Source of the DNA: Alisma plantago-aquatica
Lineage: Eukaryota > Streptophyta > Magnoliopsida > Alismatales > Alismataceae
Length of the DNA stretch: 64,000 nucleotides
NCBI GenBank assembly: GCA_963693085.1
Contig: OY856413.1
Span: forward strand, 545,514,879 to 545,578,878
Direction: 5' to 3'
Of the stretch, positions 1 through 14,930 are shown one piece after another. A model generated the notes under the pieces. It saw only the letters and a list, made by a program, of their open reading frames with translations. It was not told the DNA's origin and did not search any database. The number at the start of each line of letters is the position of its first letter. The stretch's first letter is position 1. The position numbers and the translations under genes are program-made.

Positions 1-2157
1 CTACACATAAATATCATGCCTTTTTCTTAGGTAGATTGAGATGAACTCACCTAACCCAAATGTTTCCATTATCTTGTTGACATTAGATTATCCCCAATTG
101 CATGTGTATCCTAATAGCTAGGACTAGACACTGACATTTTGTCCCCTATATCCCATGCCTTTGTCAGACACTAAAAATCCTCTACATAGCCTTCAAAAGG
201 GGCCACAATACTCAAGTACTCACAAACACAATGATAATTTTCTCCTAGATTCCATCCAACTATGTACGTAAGATGAGCATTTTTCAAGCTCTTTGGTTAA
301 CCCCAACTTGTGGCATGGATCTTGCAGACTTCCTAGAGGGTGTTTGATCTTCATCCAACACTCCCAGGTTCCTAGGTAAGGTTCCTTGTCCTTCTACATA
401 TACCTATGATCCTACTACTGAACTATAAACCAAGATGTTGGCACTCTCAATCTCAGCCACTATAGGCAAGACGAAGTCTTTGCCCAAGCTCAAAAAGGGC
501 ATGTCAAGATCCATGAATCTTGGTGTGGATCTTCTATGTCTAGGACAAGAAATTCAACAATCTACTTGAACCTCCATGCAAAGATGAACAAGCTTAAGGA
601 GGAGGGAGAAATAATAGGAGTAATTAGAGATATTTTCCCCTGCAGTGCATGAAAAATCAATTCACATCATGCAAGCAAAAAAATCTTTTATCTATCCTAA
701 AAAATCAGCCCGTGTTAGGTTTTATCCTAGAATTTATATGATGTGGTGGCATCCTATTGCCATGTTGTGTTTTACTTGTAAAAATTGTACAAAGAAAATC
801 AGTCATCAAAATATAGATATTTTATGTTAAATTTACATGAAAAATATGTAGATCCAAAAATAATAATTTAAAAGTGTAATGATGTTCTTAGTTCCTAATG
901 TTTTTTTATTTCTATAATTAATAGTATTTAGACCAAAAAAACTCGAAGTTTGATGATTCAATTGCTCAAACCTTTTAAATATGTTTACTATGCAGTATAC
1001 TATAATGAATCCTGACCTTGCATAAATAATTATGAAACTTCCTAAAGATAAGAGACACATGCAAATAATTGAAATATTAAGTTAAATATTATGATTAATT
1101 AGAGATTCAAGATGTAGGGACTAATAATATGAATAAATTATGCTTCAGGACAAATCATAATTCATCCCGTGATTCAAAACCTTTAGAACTATGTTAAAAC
1201 TCTAGATCACATGTTATGTGTATGTCTTTTACATTCTAGTGTTGTGTGCTAATTTTTAGGTTAAATTGGATTAAAAATTCTTTGTACATAATGCTTTAAT
1301 GGTTGAACATCACCTACTATCTACAAATGGTACATGGTTTAAATCATGAATAATAGTTCATAATTGTGCTTTATTTTCCAAGATACATTGAGTTTGGTTA
1401 ATGTTCTCCCATTATGCAAAACTTCCTTTATTGTTCAATTCCTGTAATCTTAAAGACCTTTGTGTATCACTTAAGTATTTAAGAATATAAGGAACTAATA
1501 ATGAATCTCACAAGGGTGGTTTAGCGAGAGTCACCCTTGGAAACTAAGGTTTATCATAAGAGAGTATATTAATGTGAAAAATGTCATGAATAGTCATCAT
1601 GGAATCCAATGCTAGAACAATCTCCATAATCCATTGATGGACAAACGGTTGACACATACAAGGAGATAGAGAAAACATGGGTTAGAAAAATAAATAGAAA
1701 ATGAAAAGTTATTTAATTGATAATATTTGATTGTACTTTTATATATGTTGTTACATCTACATGCACACATTTTGGTTTCACCCATGTACAAAACATAGTG
1801 ATATGCTCACCACATTTTGTTGTTGGTGTTTTGTGTCACATACATTTTTAAGATTTAAACCTTGGATGTCTAGAGTAATAAATCAAAGGATAATTAATAT
1901 GACGACATGTGGGAATCATCTAGTTCAATTTCAATCATTTCCTTTCATTTAATATATTTTCTGTTACAATAAAAAAAAATAATGTAACTCCTTTGAGGAG
2001 ATTGTGTCTTCCCAAATTTGATTATCAACTCTTTTGGTTGAAAATATTAAATATTATATGTTGTTTGTAAAAATCTAGATCTTGCATATGTTAAATAGAA
2101 TTCCTTGTCTCTCTGGTCCACCTTTATTTTGGATAACAAAAAGAGGGGGTCGTTACA
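1..2157. repeat. Ancient LTR-like direct repeat, copy K1
   Basis: This tract aligns by eye with 7020-8614 over most of its length, as a diverged direct repeat with small indels. Shared landmarks are the 'atccccaa...' block near 90 and 7090, the 'aaaaatatgtag' block near 840 and 7553, the 'cacattttggtt' block near 1766 and 8226, and a common end in GGGGGTCGTTACA at 2145-2157. The end matches the ...CA terminus of plant Ty3/gypsy LTRs. A possible TGT start lies at 1223, but similarity continues upstream to the window edge, so the left boundary is unknown. I see no coding capacity: the short ORFs here are unlike any family I know. Confidence 0.45.
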
Positions 2158-5100
2158 TTTGGCAATAGTTACAAATTTTCTACAAATGACTTCAATAGTT
2201 AATTTTTTAAAAAATTATCTATAGAAATATAAGATAATATTTAGGGTTTGGAAAGGTAATAGTATATGAAATGGGTCACAACTCAAGGTATGTGATTTCC
2301 TCCAGGCCAAAGCCTAAGATTTTTCCCAAAATAATATTCCTTCTAGATCTTCTCATCTTAAATTCTGATCTCTTCTCATATATTTGCATCTTTAAATTTA
2401 TATATATAATACTTAAAATTCACTTTTCTCCATATCTCAATTAAGGAAATATATAATAATTGGGGTTAAGGCATCCTCCTCCAATTAACTTACATGAAAT
2501 GCCAACCAGAGATACAAATATGAAAGGTGATTCATATAATGTATGCTCATCAAGACATGCTAGAAACATTTTAGAACCTTGGGACATGTTGGGATAACCT
2601 ATCCCATTTATGAAATACCTGAGTAAAATGGTTAAAGCATAAAGCTTTAGGATGGATGTTAAAGTTAATATTTAGCACTGATTTTGGATATATATAGTTA
2701 ATGAAGGAAAATAATATACATACTCAAGAAAATCCTGAGTGAAAACAAATGAAAGAGATAACCCATTAGAAGATAGTTGACCCTTCATCCCTAATAAAAA
2801 AATCATGATTAAGGATAAATAGAGAGAATATTATAGAGTATTACTATAGTATGCACAAACCTTAGTGATAAGTAAAGATAGTTCTTATACATAGGAAAAT
2901 ATTGTCTTGAGTCCCAAGGAGGAACCGTTATCCTAGAGATGGCTAATTTAGATGTGATTTGTATATAAATTTATACATTTGTGATATACCTGAGAACCTG
3001 AGTAGAAGGAAGTTATGTGTCACCTACATGCTACAAGGAATAGTTACACATTGGTGAGACAATAGTTATGTTGACTAGACAACCTTCTCAAACCTACCTT
3101 GAGTGGAGTCTATAACATATCCATGAACAAGTATATTCCCCACCCACATGAGAAAGAAAGAAGATGTAATTAAATATTTCTAGGCACATGGATAAAAGCA
3201 TGAAAGTCTATTGAAATAAGTTTTCATTATTGGACAATTTTTATACCCTAGAAGAATAAATAAGAGGTAGACAGAAAATCAATTCTATGACCCTTAAACT
3301 TGTGGCCCTAATTGTTAAACCACACAACTACGATGATGAAGATAACTTTGCGGTACAATAGAAGCATACCTTAGGGTTAAACAATAGGAAACTGACTAAT
3401 TAGTGTTTGTTGATTTCTCAAGGAGTCCAAGGAGTTCAACTATACTCATGGTAAGACCAAGTTAAGAGAACCCTTTAATTAAAAATAGGGATGAATTGAA
3501 GGATAGGAACTACAAAAGTTACAAAATTGTGGACTCCACCCTAGTGAAGCATAGTAATATGAAAAGTCATTGTTCTTCAACTCCAGGAGGAGAATATATC
3601 ATGGAACTATCTTAAGTTTTCAAGAGAACCCTGAATGTATACATCTACTAAAAAAAGATCCCATCTTCCTCTGATGCCTTCAATTGCTACCTAGTAGGAT
3701 GTATTAATGGAATATTTTGGGATAACTTGATGTTAATTATATTTATGGACTTACATGTAGATGAGTTAGATATTACATAAGTACTTGATAATTAGAAAAC
3801 AAAAAAGGTCAAGATAAGGAAAAGACCTAGAAGGACCAACATTAAAATCTAAGCATGTGTTTGGTCATTTTGTCCGAGCTAGACAAATCCATGCTAGAAT
3901 TTCTTGATGCCCATGCATAAGTGTATTACTTAAAAAGATAAGTGTTATGAAAAATATAAATAAGTTTGGTAACCACATCTAATTTTGAATATAGGTAGAA
4001 GTAGATTTATATACATGAAAGTACTTAAGGCAGAAGCAGTCATGCAAGTACATAACTTTCAAGAAGTTAAGAAAGTGCATAAGATATAGGTTGTCATGCA
4101 AGTACACATAAGTGTATATGCAAGTAAGTAACTTTCAAGAAGTCAAGCAAGTAAATAAGATATAGGTAGACATGAAAGTACACATAAGTTTATATGCAAG
4201 TACATCAAAAAAGATACTGACTCAAAACCCTCTTTTATGGAGTGGTGTATATACTTGTTTTGGTCATCCCAAGTACAGAGAAAAATAATGAGGGAGGAAC
4301 AATATAAATCCCATGTTGCCAAGATATATGAATAGAGAGACTGACCTCCTAATGAAAAATGAGAGAACACCCTAGATAAACTCATCCTCTAAAAATGAGT
4401 AAATCTACTTGTTTTTTATTTAAAAAGTTAGGATGTACACATCTAAGAAGGAAAAAAAATGAAATGTCTAGATGTGTTATTAAATGATGGTATGTATTTT
4501 GTATATTAGAATGTAAGACCTTACTTCTATCTAGTCACAATAGTTATGAATACAAAATGTGTTCATGAACACATACAATTGTGTGAAACCTTGATTGGTG
4601 AAATTTTGAGATAAATGTATAATGTAAAATTTTAGTACATTAAAAGGAATTCCACAACTATCATTTGTGACATAGAACTTACAACATTGGTCATGAGATA
4701 TAGAATAATGATGACAGTGAAGACCATTATGTTTGAAATAGAAAATAAATTATGTAGATACAAAATATATTCAACCCTCTACAAGGTAGATCCCTTTGTC
4801 AGCCCTATGGTCAGGTAGGGAAGATATAAGGTTAAATGAGATTCAAGAGGGCAAGAGAAAACTTAACTTCATAAGTACATCTGGGCCCATGGGATAGGAG
4901 AATATTAGTTCCTACGTACCTATACCACTATAGACCCTGAGTTAACGATTAAGGAAGACTAGTGAAACATAAGAAACATAGAATGGATGAAAATAATTAG
5001 GCAATAATGATTGTATAAGAAAATTTAAAAGGTAATGAAATCCCAAGGGAGGTTGTGAATAAACCCAAGGACCATGGGAAAAGAACCTTTTTCCAAGTTA

Positions 5101-7019
5101 GTGACATTTAAGAGCTCATTGGAGTTAGAAAAATATCCATGGTATGTGGAGTCACTTTTTGAGTATGACAAAAACTAATTTAAGAATCATAATATAAGAT
5201 GTGGATGAACCATATCTACTCATGAAATTGTGTGAAATTTGTATTTGGACTATAGCTCTATATTTATTACATCACACTATAGTTTCAGGAGATTGGGTAG
5301 CCACTTGTGATACATACAAGCTTTATATGTGATGAATATATTGAGCTAGTTTGTTTTCATTTGTGCTTAAAATTTGCATTTGAACATATATGGAGGCATA
5401 TAATACACATACCGTATGAGATGGTATGTGAGGATCAACGTAAACATCAAAATTCCATATAAAGAAGGATAACTAGGTATAGGACATATACAATTTCCAC
5501 TAGTTAGATCCTAGAGAAGGAGGATCTGAAGACTAAGACATGGCAAGTCTTAGAAAAGGATATATGTGGATTTGACAAAATTGTTCCTCCAATGTCTATG
5601 TATAGTCATAATATAGGAAATTATTTAGTAGGATAGGTGATCCTATTGAAGGAGTGACGTACTCATGATAACATGAACTCTTGATATGACTTGAGGTAAA
5701 ATAAAGGAGAGTATTGTCTTAGTATCTTGGTGTGGGATGAACTCAATGCCCAGGTAAGATGAATGAAACCTAGTCACTAAAACAAATATTAATTAATGCA
5801 CTAACTTATGTCATGTATAAAGAAGCTTCTTATGAGAAAACTCATACCCTAGAGAAAGGAAGATACACATTTGACTAGAATGGACTCCACCTTGAGTGCT
5901 TGCAGAACAATCCTCAAAATGCTCTAGATGTAACCTTTTTCTTGAGGGATGATGAGTATGGGATACACACAAGAGCTAAGAAATGTACTCCCATCACTAT
6001 AAAGGATGATTTATGTTAATGATCTGATTTGATCTAGCTTTTGTATCACAAATCCCTTGGAAGAGAAAGACTTAGTTTAACCCAAAGATTATGACATAAT
6101 TAGGTGCATGCTGCTAGTAGTTTTGTAATATGCCAATCCATGGTGGGATGAATGTGATGGCCTCAACTTTAATAGTTTTAAATGTAAAAATGTTCAAGAA
6201 TATTATGAGGAGGATCAAAGTATGTTGCTTTGAGAAGTTTTATAATAATGAGTGAAGTGAAATAACATTGATTAATGATTTGATGCTTAAGAGTTTATTT
6301 GAGTTTTCAGTTTAATAAAATAGATTAAGATTTGAATCATCTTGCAAAATGTATCTAGAGAAAACCTCATTTGAGGCATTTTGGTGAATCAAGCCTGAAA
6401 TATGAGGTTGGAAACATCGTGTAGCTTTTGTATACTTTATAGGATCATGATTTGAATCGTGGTATCTAGAGTTCATATAAACCCTAAAATTTAACTAATT
6501 TGAGTATGAAAATAAGTCCTTGGTTGCCTAAATGAAATTCCAATAGTATTATTTGTTTCTTGATATATGAATTTTGTGAACATAGATAAAATTCTACAAG
6601 ATTCAGAAGATGGTTGGTGTTATAAGTAATTAATTAATGAATTATCTAACTCTTTCATGAAAACCAAGTTTGAGGTAATGAACTTTTAGTTTTAGCCTTA
6701 CTTATTCGTAAATATGGATGATAGATAAATAAGGACAATTGTAAATTTCAACTATAAATAAAACTATGTTGTGACTTACACTATTAGTTTCATCATAAAT
6801 GTTCTTGTTTAAATAAAAGAATTATCATTTGTGGGATAGCCCTACCTCTCTTGGATTCAAACCTAGACCATAAACATAGTTAAGGACAAATATGAGATCA
6901 TAAAGGCCACCATCTTTGGCCCAATACTTGAAGAAGTCCCACAAAATAAGTATGGAATCTTCATCTCCCTCACCTTCTCTCTCCCCCATTCTAGATTGTA
7001 TCATCATAGAATTCTTATA
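2158..7019. other. AT-rich intergenic or decayed repeat DNA, no gene recognised
   Basis: About 4.9 kb between two related repeats. The sequence is AT-rich, full of stops in all frames, and has only ORFs of 80 codons or fewer with low-complexity or shadow-like translations. Around 4020-4200 there are locally repeated phrases (variants of 'aagtacataactttcaagaagt' split by diverged spacers), which suggests a decayed tandem duplication. If K1 and K2 are the two LTRs of one element this would be its interior, but I see no gag or pol motif on either strand. Confidence 0.4.
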
Positions 7020-8614
7020 GCTTAGTCTTCAGTAGATCAAGCCAAACTCACCTGCTCCATATATTGTCTTTATCTTCATGGTGTTAGATAATCCCCAACT
7101 CCCTATTTACATAAGATCTAGGATTGGCTAATACCATTTTCTCCTCTTTATCCATTACCTTTATGAGGTACTAAAAACCCTCTACACCAAGTGACTAACC
7201 TTGTTTGTCAAGGTCGTACAAAGATGTATGAACCTTGATGTGATTCTTCTAAGTCTACAAGGAGAAAATGAACCATATATTTAACCCTTCATGGAGGGAG
7301 ATCAGCGATAAAGCAACAATCCCATTGCAATTGAACCTATTTTCCCCTAAGAGTGTGTGACAAATTAGTTTGAAACACACATGCAATAGTGACTTTTTCC
7401 AATCTACAAAATGTTGGCTCACACTAGTATTTATCACATCATTTTATCTAACATGATGTCTTCCTAATTGCTAGCTAATGTTGGATCGGAAAAATTGTAG
7501 AAATAAAAATATAAATACAGATATAGACATATTATATGTTATAATAATTCGAAAAATATGTAGAATCTTAAAATCATAATATTTCCTAGTGTAGTTACAC
7601 ATTGAGTTTGAATGTGTGTTTTTAGTGCTTTTGATTAGTAGAATGTAGTCCCTAGTTCAGGAAACTCATGGGATACCTTTTGGACCATGTCTAAATCCTA
7701 GATCACATCTAATGCATATGTTTGTAACACCCTTATATTGTGTTTTAGTTTTCATTTCAAATTTGATGAAATCTTGTTTGACACAAGTCTTGAGTTTTTG
7801 GAAATTATATACTCTCTAATAAAGGTATGTGTGTTAAATTATGAATAATCACTCATGACTATTCTTAGCTTCAAAGATATACAAAGTTTCTTCATTATGG
7901 AAAATGGCCTCACTTGTTCAATTCCTACAATCTTTAAGGATATGTGTATCATTTATGTAGTTAAGAATATTTGAACTTAATAATCAACCTTATTAGGGTG
8001 GTTTAAGGAGATAATCACTCCCAAAGACTAAGGGTTGATCAATAAGAGGATGACTATGAACCACTTTAAACAATGTGATTAGGATAGATAGATGGAATAG
8101 TCACCATGGAATTTAATGTTGAAACAAACTCCATAAAGTATAAGGATAAAGGATTGGAACACCCATGGAGATAGAACAATTATTGTTTTACAAAATAAAC
8201 TAATAGTAAAAAGATCATTACTTGCACATATTTTGGTTGCACCCAAATACACAACATGTTGAGATATTGACTGATTTTTTTATTGTCAACATTTTAAGTG
8301 AGTCACATATCTGAAGATTCATGAAATGATGTATAAAGGAATTACTCAAAATAGAATAAAGTTGATGACATTTGGGAATTACGTAGTTTATGTTGAGACA
8401 TTTCTTATCATATAATATCTTTCCCCTTACGATAAAAATAAATAACCCTATAGAAGAGATTTAATCTTATGAAATTATGTGATCAACTATTTTTCTTGGA
8501 ATTATTAACTATTATCTATTATTTATTAAATATGCATCTTGGAAATGTTGAATAATGACCATTTCCTCTCTAGTACACCTTTATTGGAGATAATGGGATG
8601 AGGGGGTCGTTACA
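7020..8614. repeat. Ancient LTR-like direct repeat, copy K2
   Basis: Second copy of the repeat at 1-2157, in the same orientation. A TGTAACACCC motif at 7723 and a GTCGTTACA end at 8614 give terminal inverted bases TGTAAC/GTTACA, typical of gypsy LTRs, so 7723-8614 (892 bp) may be the LTR itself, with 7020-7722 as linked internal or flanking sequence also present beside K1. No PBS or PPT is convincing on either side, so element orientation is undetermined. Confidence 0.45.
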
Positions 8615-11600
8615 CTTGTATACTTGGGTTTTCCCTAATATTACAATAGTAAAAAAAATACCTCAAAAAGTGATTAGTTTGATTTATAACTTCAATTAAT
8701 TTGACATATTAAATGCATAGATCATTCTTATACATTCTCATAGGCTTATTTTCGTTAGTTAAGGAGATGGTTTAGTATATAATGTTAATATCTTGGATAT
8801 AATTTAGTGCAATAAAATTATATTAAATTTGTTACATGAAAAAATTAAATAGCTATTATTTTTTAATGATTGTCTAATAATCATATTCTTAGTTGTATTT
8901 TATTTTTAGTTTTGCATTCTATGTTGCATTTCACTGGAGTTTTAACTTCTTATATCTTTATTTTCATATGTGAAATTTGTTTGATATTATGTTTTCTATG
9001 TGTTTAACTTGTAGGTTGATATAAGAAAATATAGGAGAAGTAATTGACCCTACACAAATATCTCAATGAAAAAGCAAATATGTTAAATACCCACTCCTTG
9101 ACTGTGAAAATTGGTGAGAAGATCAGTAAAGAATAACCAGTTTATAGAATGGCTCTAGATTTCACATTACATACATGAATCACGTGATTAAAATGTGTTA
9201 GAAAATTAATTCAATCATATAAAAAGGAAATCTAGTTACTAACCTCTTACAATCGACTTTCGGGTCTATAGTGCTATAAACCTACAACAAACAACTCATA
9301 GTTTTTAGATGATGTCACATCAATTTGAAACCTTGGGGCATGCTATAAAATATTTGAGTAACATCCCAAGAGGAGATAAAATTCCATCTAACTCATGGTT
9401 CTATGTGAAGACATGCTTCTAGGAGGAAATCATTGGAGACTACATTCAGAGGGTGATTTCAAATACCATTGAGCTTGTCTTATACTCCTCTTCAGTATAC
9501 ATGAGATTGTTATTCTGCTATATTTTCTCTTGTACTGTGAACAAAATTACAAAATAGTTTAACCATTGGGGTGTGGGGATTTACCCCATTACCAATAGTT
9601 TGTATTCAGGCAATTGATCTTATTTCTTTACTGATATTGTTGGATTGATAACGTATTGTTTAATGTATGCTCCATATATTATTTACCTATACCATGTGCC
9701 TATTAGAATCCTAGACATTGAGACATTAAAATCTAGAATCATAAAATCAATAAACCATCATTAAAGCCCAAATGTTTAGAAGGATATTCCCCGATGTGAC
9801 AGTTAGAGAATACATAGGTAGTGAGACCTCGAGCCAATAGAAAAACATGTCCTTATATTTTTTATAATCCAAAAGGAAATGTGATTTCTTTGGCCTCAAT
9901 CTAATATTCATACATTTGAATGACGTAATGCAAGATAGCAAATATAGGTAGTGGAAGTGAAACCTTGTGCCCCTATTATATTATCAATTTTTTATTGTAA
10001 TTTGAATTATTTTCTTTATTTTTTTTTTCTTAGATAATTTACATAATAAATGAAAAACCAACCCATATGTATTTGTTAACAATATTTTTGTAATTATGTT
10101 TAAATTTAAAATTTCCTAAAAAGTGTTGTCCTTTGGGTTGAATCTTGAAGCCCTACTGAGATAAGAACCCGCCCACTTGTGGGTGGTGATCATTTCACAT
10201 TAGATTATGTAAAACCTAATATTTTTTTATCATAGTTAATTTCATGTTTGAAAATTTATCACATTAAATTTTGGTGTTTCTGCATATAATGGGACTTCTT
10301 GGATTGTTAGTTTGTGAAGATAAAGTTATAACTTTTTTGCTAGTTTGTCATTAAATAAATTAGTTTGGTTATAATGTTCCTTAGAATTTGTTTAAGTTTT
10401 TATTCTCTTTTAGGTTTTGATATATTATTGTTTTACATTACTTTAGAAATTCATTATATGTCTATGTCCATTGGACATTCTTTCTTTCTTTGATATTGAT
10501 AGAAAAAAGCAAACATTTTTAGGCAATGCATTATATGGAGCGGTTGCCCCGTAGTGCTTAGAATATCCAATGTATGGCTACTACAATCGTACTATTTTTA
10601 CTGGCTCAACATCTCTCCACATCTATAGTAACAACTCTATAGAATCATCAATAGTAATAATGTTATGCCTTCATATAATGGTGTATATAAAGAAAATTAT
10701 AATCCACATCATTTTGAGGGTTACCATTGGAAACTTGTCATGCAAATTAATATCATAACTAGACATATTTTAAATAGCTATATTTTGGAGTCTATGATGA
10801 AAAGATTTATCATGACAATCAACATCCACCTAAATAGAATAATCGATCAGTAACTATCAGAAGTTGAAAAATGGTGATTACTAAATAAAAACATCAAACT
10901 AAAGAACTCTTGCATTATTAGCTCTCACGACTAGAGACTTATTCCATCTTGATGTTACTTAATTATCAAATGGAAAGCTATTTTATATAATGGAGCATTA
11001 AAAATAATGATCAATGACAAGGATGATATAGATGTCATCTTGGGGATGATGGTGTTTGATACATTAATTGTGGAATATGTTAAGGAACTAGAGCATGAGT
11101 TGCCATGTATACTTTTATTCCATCATTTGAGTTTTCCCTTGGGCCTTAAAGCATTTATTTCTAAAGCATAAGGTGGATAAATACCATGGCTCAAAAGTAG
11201 AGCCTAATACCCAACCACCTTTCCCTACTATAGGCTCATATCCAGACATTTACAATGAACAACCAACCATGATTCTATCTATTATGGAAGATGAATAACC
11301 AAATTCCATTGCATAAGTCAAATGATCAAGTACAACCCCAAAATTAGGATTCATGCCACCCTCTTTCTTTTATTATACATGTTATCCAATTTTAATTAAA
11401 GAAATACTTTTGAATGAGTTGGATGCATACAACATGGAGGATCGATCTAGAGCCATAGGTTGAGACTGAAAGGATGACATTGCTTTTATGGGCTTGGATA
11501 TTGATTTGATAGTAGACCAAGATTACTTAAAAATATTACCAAGTTGATTTTACAAATAAAATAGTTCTTTCTATGCCAAAATTGCATCTTTTGTATGTAG

Positions 11601-14600
11601 ATCTAGGTTATGAAAAGAAGTCAAACCAGATTCTCCACCTGCTTTAGCACAATTAACAACACCAATTGCGGATTTGTCACATAATTTCTTAGCAACAAAA
11701 GAATGTAGCCCACCACATGTCGTTATATATGAGACGACCCAGGATCCACAAGATAGGAACCCCTCCTATATTTTGTTTTTTTCCTACAGATCCACATACA
11801 ACTGATGCACATTCACTACTGATATAGTGGTATTTGTGGATCTTTTTGGATTGATTGTGGGGTGAAAAGAGATATTATTTCAAGCATCTAAAAATACTTT
11901 TTGAGCTTCCACAATCAGAAAATTACATATTGCATCATGTGTGTTTATTTTTCAAGGTTCAAACCCTTCTTTACATTTCTTTCACCTAGAACTACTTTTA
12001 GTTTGTAGGGCCAAATGGATTAGATCTAGGATTTTTTCCATTGCATCTTTGGTTTAGTATATTGTTAATAATTAAAAAATTTATAAAGTTGGGTGGATAT
12101 TGGTGGAACATATTCCTTTCCACCCACACCCATCTCCTTTTATATTCTTGTTTTTATATTAGTATGTAAATTTTTCATGCATCCTTTGTATTTAGATTAA
12201 TTTCATTGCACATACCTTAAAGTTGTTCCTATTTCCATTAATAATTCTTGTGAATGTTTGTTGAAGCCATTATCTAGTTGGATTATTTTACATGTTTGCA
12301 TTGCATTTAGAATTTTTCATTTGCCCCCCCCAAGTAAATTCTTGAGTTAACTATATTTCCAAAAATATGCTAATGATTAGAAATCAACCTCTGCAACTAA
12401 TGAATATAATCATCGTGTTCCCTATAAAGCATGGCATGTGCTAGAGGAAATGTTAGGAATGAAACATGATTCGCTTCTACTGATTGGTGAATCATAACTA
12501 TAGAATTGATGTGCATTTTGTTATCATGGCATAATCTGGGTATGGTGAATTAGATGAATAACCCAATGTAATTAACCATAAATCCATTATTTCACACGAT
12601 CCAAACCCTCTTCATTAGTTCTTCTATTTTCTTACCTCTGGTGTGCCAAACCCTAAGATCCAAATGGAACACCATCCCTTCACTCTATACTCAATTCCTC
12701 CATACAACTCTCTATGAAACTTGAGTGTATCATAAAAACAAAGACAATATGATAATGTGAACACAAAAGATTGCAATATTTGTGTTTGAAAAAATAGAAC
12801 ACAATCTCGAGTCAAATAAATGAGAAGTGGACATTCTTCCATCCATACCATTATTCACTCCATTTTCCCCCAAGGGGTATGTAACATGATATATTGATAT
12901 GTAATTGACATACCTCAATGTTTGATTGTGTGCCTACATATAGTTTTGCAAAATTCCTATTTTTTCTATGAAATCCTTAGACATGCATGGTATTATAGAT
13001 TGTACTGTGCAAGTGGTATTATAAAGAGAAGTTTGAAAAGAGGACATGGCTAGTCATGGTTTGTTATATGAGGAGGTTGGGTAGCTTTTCTTTATTGATG
13101 ATATGGTTTCAAGCATTATGTTAGTATGAGGCATGAACTTATAGATCCCCAAATTTGATGAATTTGAACTCAATGAAAATGATACTTGGTTTGATAAGAA
13201 AATGATACTTTGTTTTATAATAAAATTCCCTAGTTACATCATTCATGGAATAATGATGCTATCATTGAGGAATGGATTCAACCCATGTCCTAAGTGTGAC
13301 CCATGAGACTATTTTCTTTGTAAATATGCTTGTGTGGTGCAAGTTTAAGAAATAAGATATTTCATCCATAAATAAATGGTATGTGCTTTGAATTTGTTAG
13401 ATAATCAATTTATGGAATAACACACAAGTTTCCAAAAGATTTTAAAGTAATTTGTAATACAGATAATTAAAAGAATAATTATCTAATCCTGGCATACAAC
13501 ACAAGTTTGAGGTATTCAATAAGTATAATTTGGTTTGGTTTTTGGAACACGCTAAGATGATGAGGAAACTAAAATAATTCTAGAATTTGAGATAAAAAGG
13601 ACTTTCCATAGGATGTGGGTAATTGCTTCAAGGAAATTCATAAGGGGGAAGTTTTGCATGCAAAAATTATCCCAATAAATCCCAAAAATTAGATATAGGT
13701 TTGGAAATGCTTAATGAGTTTCTGTATACATTTCTTAGAAAAAGGAGACTCCAATAAGCCTATAGAAAATCATGACTGTTGAGGGATCTACTTGTAATAA
13801 TTGAATTATGTTCCTTTATTTCAAGAGAGAGAAAATGGATATCTAGATGCGTCCTTTTGGCACCAAACCAGGCTAGATGTGATATTAAAGGATTATAATT
13901 AACATATCCAAATATTAAAACAATTAATGTTAAGATGAGAGAGAGATAGGATTTACTTAAGTTTTCTATAATAAAGGATTACTTATGCGTCCCTGTGATG
14001 AAAGGTAAGAAAAGGGGTATTTTGTGCCCATGATAAATACCCAAGATAGTTTTGGATTATAGAAAATCCAAATCTAAGATTGTGGAATAAAATCCAAAAT
14101 ATTTTAAAATGCTCTTTGATCCATATAATTAATTATGTTATTATTTAAATATTACTAAAAAGGTAAGTTTGGAGAGCCTAAAGTAATAGTTTGGATCCAA
14201 TATCTCTCCTACTTGTGTATACGATCAAAAGGAAGGTTTTCCTAAGATTTGATAGGGGAAAAGAGATATCAAGAGAAAGATATAATTACTTCTCCAATCA
14301 GAAATTTTATCAAAAATGAAACAAAAGAGACATGTTTATGGAGGTTTTCTCCTCCTCGGTCTGTAATGGTTGTATAGCCTCAAGCCATGATTCCTTGGCC
14401 TATATAAGGTCACTTATATCTAGCGAGCTATAGGGAAGGACACCTCTGAGTCCCCAATTTCCCAAGAAACAAAAAAAAAATAGATGTCGACTCTTTAACT
14501 CATGGCCACAAGGATCGTCTTCCTAGAGAGGAGGACCCCAGCAACACCTAGCAAGAAGCTAGTAACCCATTAGGAACACTGAGGAACTGCTTCATCCTCT

Positions 14601-14663
14601 CCAACATGACTAGGCAAACCTCAATTCATGTTTGTGCCTCCATGATCGTAACCCTAGATAGTT
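8615..14663. other. AT-rich decayed DNA, no gene recognised
   Basis: Six kilobases without a supported gene. Around 10560-11750 the composition becomes less skewed and broken frames on the plus strand read for 20-40 codons between stops, which could be a very old retroelement coding relic, but no diagnostic motif (CCHC, DTG/DSG, xxDD, DDE) is visible. A seven-C run lies near 12323. Around 13100-13300 short broken frames give a similar impression. I assign no product. Confidence 0.4.
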
Positions 14664-14930
14664 ATGTTTGAACCATCTCCTACCATCAATGACTGTAACC
14701 TATGGTTGGACGACACTGACAGGGTCTTACGAAAGTGCCCCACCTTTCTTATGATTATTGAGGACATACCTAGGAGTGCCAATCTCATGGCCAATCACCT
14801 AGGGCCATGGTCAAACTCCTCCATGATGAAGGAGATGACCAAGGTCCAGTGGACCCAAAATCCCCTAAGGCTAGACATCAACTACAAAGGTAATGAGGTA
14901 ATTCTCCCAAATCATTATCTATCTAGGTGA
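14664..14930 (+). pseudogene. Possible RNase H-like tail fragment of a retroelement
   Basis: An 88-codon open frame lies in a locally less AT-rich island (about 14440-14940). The spacing of an Asn-Asp-Cys near the start, a hydrophobic run, then an Arg-Ser-Ala-Asn-Leu-Met-Ala-Asn-His-Leu segment (residues 37-46) recalls the C-terminal helix of plant non-LTR (LINE) or Ty1-type RNase H domains, where an R-x-AN-x-x-A-D-x-LA pattern is common. Here the usual Asp of that pattern is Asn. The match is short and no upstream RT is seen. It could equally be a chance ORF or the remnant of an unrelated gene. Confidence 0.2.

Noticed and set aside
10560..10860. Overlapping 62-codon ORFs suggesting a Copia gag start
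   Set aside because: No UBN2 or CCHC motif, no LTR or PBS nearby; translations do not match a family I can name.
11395..11780. Possible pararetrovirus or polyprotein relic
   Set aside because: A few 20-40-codon open stretches read like protein but no RT, protease or movement-protein motif can be identified.
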